Source: Excoecaria cochinchinensis (Eukaryota; Streptophyta; Magnoliopsida; Malpighiales; Euphorbiaceae). Taken from it: 64,000 nt of DNA. Position numbers and translations under genes: made by a program. Below the pieces are notes generated by a model. The model saw only the letters and a program-made list of their open reading frames with translations, was not told the DNA's origin and searched no databases. Positions 31,927 to 41,591 of the stretch are shown piece after piece (positions within the stretch are counted from its first letter, which is position 1; each line of letters starts with the position of its first letter). The stretch is taken from the NCBI GenBank assembly GCA_947683425.1, contig CANTUQ010000017.1:1984001-2048000 (forward strand). The letters are read 5' to 3'.

Positions 31927-32389
31927 AGAAAGAACAGGAATAGAGATATGGCTATTCAGTATTTAGCCTCAGATATTGATCTTTGATCTGCAAATGAAAG
32001 ATTTCTGGTTTCCCTCTTTGCTCTTCTTGAAAGGATTGTTAAAACAGAAACTCAAAAACTTTTTAATGGAAGTTACGTTCAAGAAAACCAAAATAATGGA
32101 CTTTCCAATGTTAAGAACTTGTTATCTTTTTCTCAAAACCAATCTTAAAATGTTTTCCTTTCTTTCTTCTTCATTTCTTTCTTTCTCCCCAAGCTTTTTT
32201 CTTTCTGTGTTTTTCTCTTTCAGTTCAGCTCTCTCCAATAATTCCCTCTCTCCTTTTTCTTTAGCTTTCACTTCTCCTTAATTATATTTGACAGGATTAG
32301 TTTTTTCTTCCGCCCAATCAAGCATAAACCACGTTTTTTCAAACCAAATCCCCTGAAAATAGGGAAAAGGGATGTTAAGAGCAGTATGG

Positions 32390-32522
32390 GGCGCATGAGG
32401 CAAGTGAGATTTTCATCTCACCTGTGAAATGAGCCTCACATGGTGAGGCTGCATCTCACCAACGTGAGATGGGTCTCACAAACGTGAGGCTCCATCTCAC
32501 ATGGGTGAGATAGGCCTCACCC
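32390..32522 (-). repeat. CTCAC/GTGAG palindrome cassette (Tat-C 3' LTR)
   Basis: A series such as CTCACATGGTGAG, TCTCACCAACGTGAGA and CTCACAAACGTGAG lies near the 5' end of the LTR, the same place as the hairpin cassette of Tat-B and the GC-rich block of Tat-2. Confidence 0.8.
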
Positions 32523-32680
32523 CACAGGCCCCCAGCAAACCTTAAAACATTTTTTTTAAAAAAAACAAATAGCATTTTCGAGTAAACCATCACTTTCATT
32601 TGTCCTCTTGCCCGTAGGTAGGCATCATTTTCATCACTAGGTAACTTCGGTCTGAGATGCCTCAGGACCCAGTGTCTACA

Positions 32681-32700
32681 GTTGCCCCCAGTTTTGGGGA
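32681..32700 (-). other. Polypurine tract, Tat-C
   Basis: The minus strand reads CCCCAAAACTGGGGGCAAC directly before TGTAGACACT. Confidence 0.75.
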
Positions 32701-32764
32701 ACGTAGTGCCTGGGTGCCTAAGTGAGCCAAAACTCAAAGAAAGAAGGAAGAACCACGTACCTGA

Positions 32765-33290
32765 GGCAGCTATCTTCTTGGACTAGATGATGCACCGAGT
32801 CTGCTCTAGACTTACAAATGCGAGGGTTGCTCTTCTGAGATACATCGAGCCCGTTCTAGGCTTACAAAGTGCGAGGTTGTTCTTTTGAACTGCATCAAGC
32901 CCGTTCTAGACTTACAAAGTGCGGAGGTGTTCTTCTGAACTGGAACGAGCCCGTTCTAGGCTTACAAAGTGTGAGATGTGCTCTTCTGAGCTGCACCGAG
33001 CCCATTCTAGGCTTATAAAGTGCGAGATGTGCTCTTCTAAGCTGTGAAGTGGTAGTGTCGTGGTCGTGCTAACCTTACATAGAATGGTAGTGTCGCCATC
33101 ATGCTAACCTTTCTGAGATGCGAAGTAGTAGTGTCATGGTCGTGCTCACCTTTCGTAGAATGGTAGTGCCGCCATCGTGCTAACCCTTCTGAGATGCGAA
33201 ATGGTAGTACTGTGGTCGTGCTAACCTTCCATATAATGGTAGTGCCGCCATCGTCCTAACCCTTCTGAGATTTGAATTAGTGCCCTCTGT
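32765..33290 (-). repeat. Two types of tandem repeat in Tat-C 3' UTR
   Basis: 32765-33045 holds units with CACCGAGCCCATTCTAGGC and GTGCGAGATGTGCTCTTC, related to the Tat-2 array. 33045-33260 holds GGTAGTGTCGTGGTCGTGCT and GCCATCATGCTAACC units, like the Tat-B array. Confidence 0.8.
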
Positions 33291-34339
33291 GAGCCCTTTG
33301 ATTGATTGCCCCCTGAGAGGTCTTTAGTTGATTGTTGGATTGATGTTTGAATTGATGTGTAGATTGATGTCGTCACTTGCCTTCTGCCGGTGTCTGCATC
33401 GAATCTCTCTTACTGCAAAATTGAAAAACCGAATATGCAGGAAAAATAGTGAGCATGCACGTGAGATGTATGTGTCATGCAGGAATGCAGGATAAGAATC
33501 CATCTAAGTGGATTTAGAGGCAACAGCTGGTTTCACCGCAAGTTGCAATAGGATTGATGCCTTTTGAAGCTGCTCTTGCATTTTATGCCTTGGGGATCAT
33601 GAGGTTCTCTTCTGATACCTGTAGTCATTTTTTTTAAGGTAGTACGTCCCTTGTGGATTTTCACACTAGCTTTTCTTAGTGAGAAATGCGTCCTTTCGGA
33701 TTTTCACATAACCCAGTGCCTTTTTTTTTGCCTGGAATGGACCTAACCCAATCCAGCGGCTTTTATTCATTTCATTTTTTTTGTAGGACAGACTGCCTGT
33801 TCCCAGGTTTTCACCCTGCCCTTTGGCCTAACTTTTGCTTCGAGCGCCAATTACGGTTTTCATCTCTAACAGCATTTTTTTCAGATTGTAAAGAAGGTTG
33901 AAGTTGTTGCCAAAAATCTTTCAAGTATAATCGGCATGCACTTACGTCTTGGATCATGGTTGCTTAAGCTTGGTTCTTATCATGAAGGTGCTATAGGATT
34001 GGTCTCATAATTGATAACAGGATGAGTCGACTGAAAGACTCGAGTGATGAGAGTGGCAGAAGGTAGATAGTAACCATGTGCTGATTTTATACCAGGACCA
34101 GGCAACTTTGAGTATACAAGATGAACTGCTCTGGTCACATCAATAACATTGCATAAATGCATATATTTCAATTTGATTTCATTACACAGGATCATTATTT
34201 GGCATTAATCTCTAAAATATAAAACCTCATCTAATATCGGGATGGATCTTGAAAACATCAAACTCCTGTTATCAATCAGCCCTCTTTGTTTTTCATGATT
34301 GAATATTTTCTCTCAGCTCTTAATTTTTTTCTTTGAACG
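33291..34339 (-). other. Tat-C 3' non-coding region
   Basis: It shares blocks with Tat-A (4600-5128) and Tat-B, including the sequence around CTCCTGTTATCAATCAGCC (plus strand, 34261). No gene is seen. Confidence 0.7.
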
Positions 34340-34990
34340 TGGATTTTAGATGTAACATTGGGGACGAGACTTAACTCAAATACATAAATACACTCGTGGC
34401 ACCCCACTTGAGGTTCAAGAAATACCATATGCCTCTTCCTACATACCAAACCTTATTAGAAGGTCATCTCCGCTAATTGGATAAGACTGAATTAAGAATC
34501 AAGAGGTCTTACTTTGGTTGCAACATTAGGCTTAGGTAGATGGCTGTCAAAGAAGGATCAGGTCGCTAAAGAAAAATGGCCACAATATTTACTCTACTGA
34601 TGGGTGAACCGTTCTCAGCTCAATTGCATATACAAAGGTATTCTTGAATTTGGGCTCGGTAACATTTTAGCTCATCAAGGTCAGAATAACAATTAAAAAG
34701 GTAATCGTCAAAACTCGTTTAAGTGGTTACTATATTGAGCTCTATTTCTCTTTTTTTTTTTTTTAAAGTCAAGATTATGAATAATTAAACCCTCTTCCCT
34801 ATGTGTAAACTCATCCTTATCTACGTGAGTTTTGATAGCCCAGAAGATTATCAATGAAGTACATATGTCCTTATTAGAGCAGCCCTTATTAGAGCAACCA
34901 TTCTCCTAAGGGGAGATAAAATTCATTTTAGGCAAAGGGTAGTTTCAACATGTGTAACAACAAAATCAGTATGCACTTAGCATACCAAAA
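34340..34990 (-). other. Unassigned filler in Tat-C
   Basis: It occupies the place of pol. I see no domain in any frame and no clear match to the Tat-A filler. Confidence 0.45.
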
Positions 34991-35933
34991 TAAAGGCTCA
35001 ACGGGATAGCAAGCGATTGCAAAACAAGGGTAGGAAATGCTCATTTAGAGAGCTATACAAAGAAATGGTTGCCTAAATCATTTTTTAGGTTCCGTCTTAT
35101 CCAATGATTGCTTTGATGGGTAATCAGAAAGGTTCTAGCGCTCTTAGTGAGTTTTCATCCAATCCCCTAATTTCAACTAGTTTTTCTTTTATCACTTTTT
35201 CCGATTTTTATTTTATTTTCAGCTCTCAGAATTTTTCTCTCTTCAGGAGTTATATCAGATGCTATCAAGATTTCCTTTGGGTTTTCCAAAGTTCTGAGAT
35301 TAAATACAGTAGTATTAATTGAATTAATATCAAAAAATGAATGCATTATGATCATGAGAAATGTAATCATTAGAAACACTATACAAATATGCAAGATTGT
35401 TCATCTTATTGAAATACCCAACATTGCAAATATTGTCATAAAAAGTGTTCTTAGAATAAAAAGCAACTAAAAACATATTCCTCTTCTCCGACCATAGTCA
35501 TGGTGGGGGGACTGCATTATACCCTGCCCTCTTCTTCTTCTCCCTCTTCTCAGAGTCAGTGATCTCCTTGGAGTCAATAAGATCTTGAATTTTGTTCCTC
35601 AGGGTTCAGCAGTAATCTATCAAGTGCCCAGTGTGCTTATGGTAGGCGCAGTACTGATCATCTCTATGCCCTGGCTATCCCTGATTTGCAGCTGGCCTAG
35701 GTGGCAGTGGTCTCAACTTCCCTTCCTTTGTCAATTTCTCTAAGACCCAGGACAGAGAGCGGCCTAAATTGGAATAGTACCTCTGAGTTTGCCCAACCTC
35801 GGTAGCTGAAACCTCAGTTGTCTTATCATTACTATATTACTGCCCCCAGCACTGCCTAATCTGTACCCCGACTGGTTCCTGAAATTTTTCCCAGCAAAGT
35901 TACCTTAGCTTGCTTTCTTTGTTAGGTACTCAC
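34991..35933 (-). pseudogene. gag: Tat-C gag C-terminal part and pre-RT remnant
   Basis: On the minus strand about 35900-35540 encodes the Cys/His finger region (YCAYHKHTGH, then IQDLIDSKEITDSE) with stops, and 35394-35173 encodes the FDINSINTT, ILIASDITPEERK segment that sits ahead of RT in Tat-B. Protease, G-patch and all of pol are missing. Confidence 0.8.
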
Positions 35934-36353
35934 TGTAACACCCCCCCCCCCCCTTCCCATATGTAGGAGGACCCATCCACAAGGCAGTGAGAACTCGTAT
36001 GAGTAAGGGTGTCACCAAGCAGAGCAGTGCAAAACATTCATTCACATAATATAAACATATATACAAATAGCCGAAATTAAAAACTTTGGAAACATCAGAA
36101 TGATCATGCATTAATATAATAACATTCATTACAATAATGTTCTGATCAAAAACTGATATTACAAAATAATTACAACTGTCAAAGATACATAGCGGAAGCT
36201 TAAAAAATGATATACAATAGATATATCACTATTACAAAATAATCATGCTACAAAAATAAAGCCCTAACACTAATCCCTCTGTGTTGGCTTGACTAGCAGC
36301 GACTCTCCCAAAAGCTATACACCTTCCGCACCTGTATGAGTGAAAACACTGTG

Positions 36354-36371
36354 CTAAGCAATAACGCTTAG
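36354..36371 (-). other. Conserved CTAAGC hairpin (T9 copy)
   Basis: CTAAGCA-ATAA-CGCTTAG, with the inner closing pair changed to a mismatch. Confidence 0.6.
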
Positions 36372-36725
36372 TGGGGAAACAAACAATAATATATGGATGG
36401 CCATTCACAATGGTCGTCAAGGCAAATCACATACATAATGGCATACTGAATATCACAAGATATAATCATAATAGAATTCCATTCATCACCATTCAAAGGT
36501 TCAATATACACATTTATATGCCAACAGATTCATATGCTCATAATAGAGTCATTCAGATTCAAATACTTAAAATCATATCAGAATAAATCATAACACCTAC
36601 TGACCCATAGTAGTGGATAACGAGTAAATGCGTAGAGGTACCTGTGACGTGCGCCGGATCCCGAGCGCCGCCCTTTCGGACCGCCCGCACGTGGCCGATC
36701 GGGGCATTTGCGGGTCCGTTGACAT

Positions 36726-36802
36726 CTTGCGATAAATCGCAAGTGCGTCTATGTTGGGCAACAAGGAGGTATCATGGAGTCGCCACCCAATAGAACATTG
36801 GG
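36726..36802 (-). promoter_or_regulatory. Tat-B 3' LTR: hairpins and primer-site-like decamer
   Basis: CTTGCGAT-AA-ATCGCAAG is at 36726-36743. The decamer GGAGTCGCCA (minus TGGCGACTCC) is at 36776-36785 and directly abuts CCCAAT-AGAAC-ATTGGG at 36786-36802. Confidence 0.65.
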
Positions 36803-38429
36803 AAAGTTTCTCTCGCCTCGGAGAGCCTAAGACTTGCGCATTTTATCCATATTGGGCCATGAGGCCTAGGATTAGCGCTAAAGCCTCGTGACCCAAGAAG
36901 TATTTTGGAGGATAACCTCTAACCTCTCGAGCCCAAAGACCAGAGCTGGGTCCGGGATTTCTCATCTATTTCTACCTCGATTAATTTATGATCAAATTTT
37001 AATTATCATTAATTCGCTCTCTCTCCACACGATGCAATTTTAATCTAAAAGCGCATTTATACATGTTAGGAAAACCATAAATTAGCAAGTAAAGCAATGA
37101 ATTACAATAATACAAGGAGCGGAATACAACTCCCTTTTAAAAGTGCAAACATGCATAAAACCGGGGAATTTATTAATCATGAGGACTTTGGTCCCCGCAT
37201 GCACAATTAAAGAAAATATTCTGGATGTAATGATCTTATTTGGGATGAAAACTGGGACATTGGTCCCGCTTTATTATGAAAGATCCAAGTTAATTTAGTA
37301 AAAATATTTTGGTGATTTTTATTTTGGTGCGCATAAGAAAACATTTTATTTAATGAATATATACAAGGCAATGTAAATAAAATGGGAATTAAAAATGTAT
37401 AAAGAAAATACCAAACCCCGCAACTCCTCCTTCAACGTGCATGGATGCTCAATTGAAAGTAAAAACAATGATGTGCAACCAAAAATAAAACAAAAGAAAT
37501 TCATGTTAGTGATTAAGCCAACAAGATAATATGACATAAAAAGATAATATGTACCATGAAAATATAATATGCATAAAATAATCATGATGTAATTTAACAT
37601 GCATAGAATAGTTAAGATGCAATTTAACATGCATAGAATAATTAAGATGCAATTTAACATGCATAAGATGAGAAAGTATCATGGCACATGCAACTTATTA
37701 ATATTAGTAATTAACGTGCATGGAAAATTAGTGACAATCAATTTTACTATAGTTAAGACATGAATTAAAAATGTAACATGAGAATAACACAACTTAACAT
37801 GCATGACTAGCATAAAATAATGATTATAACACTCATACATGCAAAAGAAAGCATAATAATAAACATGATATAGCATTAAGAAATTAAAGGTATTTACAAC
37901 CTAAAACATGCATAATTACATGAACAAAGAATAATTTGACATAAAAAAAGATAATAGAATTTAAAAAGCTTATTTGTTATATGAATAATTGAAGATAAAA
38001 AAATAAGAAGAAGAATATGGAGACTAAGAGAATTTACATGTTTGATATGTTAATTGGAAGCCAAAATAAATGAAATTAACAAGAGAATTAATGAGTAAAG
38101 CCAAGAATAATTACCCTCAAATTCAGTTTTGAAGAATTGAAGATAGAAGTGTTGAATTCCTTGTCTTCTCTTGTGAAAATCCTTAGAAAATAGCTTGAAA
38201 ACTTGAAGAAAAGCTCTTGGAAACAAGTGTGTAAGATGATTTTTTTTCTCTCAACTCAAAGCTCCAAAATTCAGTTTTTTTTTCTCCAAAATGTTCCTCA
38301 CTCGTCCTCCCTTGTTTCTGAATTTTTCTAGTGTTTTAATCATCAAAAACTACCCAAAAACCACCCAAAACCGTCCAAAAATCGTTAAAAAATAAGTGGG
38401 GTCGAAAATGGGGCGAAATGGGGCGAATA

Positions 38430-38563
38430 TGGGCGACTGCGCGCGAGAAACGCGCGCAGTGCGCGCTGCACGCAAAGCACAGCCGTGCTTTCAAAGAAAG
38501 CACAGCTGTGCTTTTGCGCGCACACTGCGCGCAGTGCAGCGCAAAGCACAGCCGTGCTTTTCA
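38430..38563 (-). repeat. Palindrome cassette in Tat-B 3' LTR
   Basis: Repeated AAAGCACAGCCGTGCTTT and AAAGCACAGCTGTGCTTT palindromes lie among GCGCGCAGTGCGCGC-type inverted repeats, close to the 5' end of the LTR. Confidence 0.85.
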
Positions 38564-38825
38564 GGTAAATTTTTTTTTTTTTTTTTTTTTTTAAATTTTA
38601 AATTTTAAATTTTTATATAAAATACCCTCAACCTAAAACACACTTTTTCTTCTCCAAAATAATTTTAAAAATATTTTTAAAATATTTTTAAAATACACTT
38701 TTTGCTCATCGAAAAGACAAGGAAAAATCACTTCCGAACTCCAATCTTTTTGCCTATAAGCCGGCATAGCTAAATTTCATCATCGGGTAATCTTGATCAA
38801 GGCTACTCGGGACCCGGTGTCTACA

Positions 38826-38845
38826 GTTGCCCCCAATTTTGGGGA
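38826..38845 (-). other. Polypurine tract, Tat-B
   Basis: The minus strand reads CCCCAAAATTGGGGGCAAC directly before TGTAGACACC. Confidence 0.8.
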
Positions 38846-38967
38846 GGCTAGTGCATGGGTGCCTAGGTGAGCCAAAATTCAGGAAAAGGAAAGAAACGCG
38901 TACCTGAAGCGGCGATCTTCCTGCTTGATGGAGTTATGATGATAGCTGCTGCTGTCTTTTGGTTGTA

Positions 38968-39350
38968 GCTGGTAATACCGTAGGTGCGCTAACCTCTTGT
39001 GGGTGGCGCCGCTATCGTGCTAAACATTGTGAGTTGGTAATGCCGTGGTCGTGCTAACCTCTTGTGGGTAGTGCCGCCATCGTGCTAACCGCTGTGAATT
39101 GGTAATGCCGTGGTCGTGCTAACCTCTTGTGGGTAGTGCCGCCATCGTGCTAACCGCTGTGAATAGGTAGTGCCGTGGTCGTGCTAACCTCTTGTGGGTA
39201 GTGCCGCCATCGTGCTAACCGCTGTGAATTGGTAGTGCCGTGGTCGTGCTAACCTCTTGTGGGTAGTGCCGCCATCGTGCTAACCGCTGTGAATATATGT
39301 TGTGCTAACCTCTTGTGGGTAATGCCGCCAACATGCTAACCGCTGTGGAT
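38968..39350 (-). repeat. Tandem repeats in Tat-B 3' UTR
   Basis: About six copies of a unit near 60 bp combine GGTAGTGCCGTGGTCGTGCT and GGTAGTGCCGCCATCGTGCT, each followed by AACC. The half-units are related, so the repeat is itself a diverged doublet. Confidence 0.88.
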
Positions 39351-40472
39351 TTATTTTTTATTTTTTATTTTTTATTTTTTTGCTCCTTTAGATGTTTGGA
39401 CTAGTGTCATCACTTGGCTTTTGTGGGTGTTTCCCGCCGATTTCTCCTGCAAGATTGTATGCATGGGAATATACAAGAAATCATGTGTGTATGTTATGGA
39501 ATGCAAATGCTTGCAAAAATGTATAGATCACGCCCTAGGTGATCCATGGTTTGCTGAACTTATAGCTTGTCTGCTGTATCATGCCCCCTGAATCCTGAGG
39601 ATCGTCGGCAAGTTTTCTCAAAGAGACGACCGGTGTATATCCTTTGCCCCCCTGGTCAATGATCATTTACTTGGGATTCTATTTCATGTTCTGTGTTGTG
39701 TGTTGTCTGACTGACGGAAGATCATCTTGAAATAATGCCGCCTTATCGCTCCAGGCATTAAATGTCATTGTTTTAAAGGTAGTGCGTCCCTTGTGGATTT
39801 TCGCACTAGCTTTTCTTTGCGGGAAATGCGTCCCTTATGGGATTTTCACACAACCCTTTGCCTAACTTTTGCCTGGAATTGACCTAACCCAATCTAGCGG
39901 CTTTTGTTTATTTTATTTTTTGTAGGGCAGACTGCCTGTTTCCAGGTTTTCACCCTGCCCTTTGGCCTAACTTTTGCTTAGAGAGCCAGTTACGGTTTTC
40001 ATCTCTAACGGCCTTCTTTTTTTTTTTTTTTTTTATTTTAGAGAAGGTTATCACCAAAGCTTCTGTTAAGAGCAAATAGGACATATCTGATGAGCGATAA
40101 TCATTAGATGAAAAATTGATATATCTCTTTTTGAGACAGAACTGAAAGATCAATGAAAATATATTCTTTTATTCCTTGCAAAATTGTGTACATTTCTATA
40201 TGATTTCATCATGCATGATTTTTCATTTGATAAGAATTCAAAAGCATGTGACTACACCTAATCTCGGAGTGGGTTTTGTCAGCATCAAACTCCTGTTATC
40301 AATCGGCCTTCTCGGGTTTTCTCGATTGAATATTTTCTCTTGGCCCTTAATTTTTGCCCAGGATGCCTTTTTTCGGTTTTTACCCTGACAGGGCGCCCAA
40401 TTTTAGCAAGGCCGCCTTTTTCCGGTTTTCGACCCGCGGGGCATTTATTCTCTTCTTTTTATTTTTGGTCTT
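39351..40472 (-). other. Tat-B 3' non-coding region
   Basis: It holds the motifs shared by all Tat copies: repeated GTGAAAACC-type boxes, and the block read on the plus strand as CTCCTGTTATCAATCGGCC. No gene is seen. Confidence 0.7.
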
Positions 40473-41534
40473 TTAGCCATGGAACCTTTTAAGTCTATCG
40501 ACATTGACCGGGTCCTTGAACTCATTCCCATCGCTGTCTGCTAAAATCGCTGCTCCTTTTGTTAGCAACTTTTTCAAAATGAAAGGTCCTTCCCAGGTTG
40601 GTCTGAATTTTCCTCGTATGTCTGGAACTCCCGGCCTCATCATCTTAAAGACCAAGTCCCCCTCCTTCAACGGGTGCTTTCGTACTTTCTTGCCAAATGA
40701 CCAAACCAGCCTCTTCTGATAAACCTGATTGTGGTAATAGGCTCTCAACCTATCTTCATCCAATAGATTCAACTGCAACAATCGCTGTTGTGCCCATTCT
40801 GTCTCCGGAATCTCGGCTTCCAGGACTACCCTTAATGATTTCAGCTCAATTTCAACCGGCAGGACTGCTTCAGTTCCATACACCAGAGAGAATGGTGTTG
40901 CCCCCGTAGAGGTTCTGACTGTTGTTCTATAACCCCAAAGTGCGAAGGGTAGCTTTTCTGCCCAATCCTTGTAGTTCTGAACCATCTTGGCTAAAATTCT
41001 CTTCACATTCTTATTCGCCGCTTCAACTGCACCATTCGCTTGAGGACGGTAAGGAGAAGACTTATGATGTTGGATCCCATATTTCTGGAGCATCTGTTTA
41101 GTCTCTGCTAGGAATTGTACCCCATTATCAGATACAATGTGATGTGGGAGACCATATCTGCATATCAAATTCCGCTCGATGAATTTAGCCATATCCCTTG
41201 CATCAACCTTCTTGAAATATTCAGCCTCAACCCACTTAGTGAAGTAGTCAATGGCAACTATGATGAATCTATGCCCATTAGAAGCAGTAGGATGGATTTC
41301 GCCTATGATGTCTATTCCCCATGCTGCAAATGGCCATGGAGATGTTAAGTTATGTAACTCTGAAACTGGCACATGCCTCAAATTCGCGTACTGTTGGCAT
41401 AACTGGCATTGCTTCACAAATTTTGAACAATCTGTATCCATTGTGAGCCAATAAAACCCTTGGCGCATGATCTTCTTTGCTAAGGCTAAGCCATTCATGT
41501 GAGCTCCACAAACCCCGGCATGAACCTCTTCCAT
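40473..41534 (-). CDS. pol: Tat-B integrase
   Basis: Integrase inserts the reverse-transcribed DNA into the chromosome. 353 residues follow the in-frame TAA at 41592-41594. HAGVCGAH with CQLCQQ forms the zinc-binding part. The catalytic triad is Asp75 (WGIDII), Asp136 (VSDNGVQF) and Glu171 (NGAVEAANKN), with 35-residue DE spacing. Residues about 290-350 hold the C-terminal module (FRPTWEGPFILKKLL). No chromodomain is present, as expected for Tat. The frame is the same as RT; the Met used here follows 19 codons of the continuing frame, so normal translation would enter from upstream. The domain looks intact. Confidence 0.9.
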   Translation of the reverse strand: MEEVHAGVCGAHMNGLALAKKIMRQGFYWLTMDTDCSKFVKQCQLCQQYANLRHVPVSELHNLTSPWPFAAWGIDIIGEIHPTASNGHRFIIVAIDYFTKWVEAEYFKKVDARDMAKFIERNLICRYGLPHHIVSDNGVQFLAETKQMLQKYGIQHHKSSPYRPQANGAVEAANKNVKRILAKMVQNYKDWAEKLPFALWGYRTTVRTSTGATPFSLVYGTEAVLPVEIELKSLRVVLEAEIPETEWAQQRLLQLNLLDEDRLRAYYHNQVYQKRLVWSFGKKVRKHPLKEGDLVFKMMRPGVPDIRGKFRPTWEGPFILKKLLTKGAAILADSDGNEFKDPVNVDRLKRFHG

Positions 41535-41591
41535 AAGTCTTTTAGCTTCTTTCTCTGCCAGACATCTTAACTGGATACCATCAGCTTGCCT

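Larger units (their letters stand above)
30235..32680 (-). repeat. Tat-C 3' LTR (2446 bp)
   Basis: On the minus strand it runs TGTAGACACTGGG to GCGCGTCACA. It holds two palindrome cassettes, 32390-32522 (CTCAC/GTGAG type) and 31430-31620 (CACGACTCGTG type), and the primer-like decamer at 30414-30423. A (GAAA)n microsatellite is at 31888-31928. Confidence 0.88.
36643..38825 (-). repeat. Tat-B 3' LTR (2183 bp)
   Basis: Minus strand TGTAGACACCGGG to GGCGCACGTCACA. It differs from the 5' LTR by a few substitutions and by lacking a roughly 21-nt duplicated hairpin. A TATATAAA-like box is near 38612 (minus strand), just before the palindrome cassette. Confidence 0.95.

Noticed and set aside
31888..31928. 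(GAAA)n tract as a regulatory element
   Set aside because: It is a simple microsatellite, and I saw no such tract in the related Tat-A LTR.
35938..35954. Run of about 15 C at the T9 terminus as a functional signal
   Set aside because: Other LTRs have a short C run here (CACCCC or CACCCCC). The long run is more likely slippage or a sequencing artefact.
37346..37876. Identical small frames in both Tat-B LTRs (also 48434-48964)
   Set aside because: They are identical only because the LTRs are recent copies. AT-rich composition explains the hydrophobic peptides, and there is no homologue in the other Tat LTRs.
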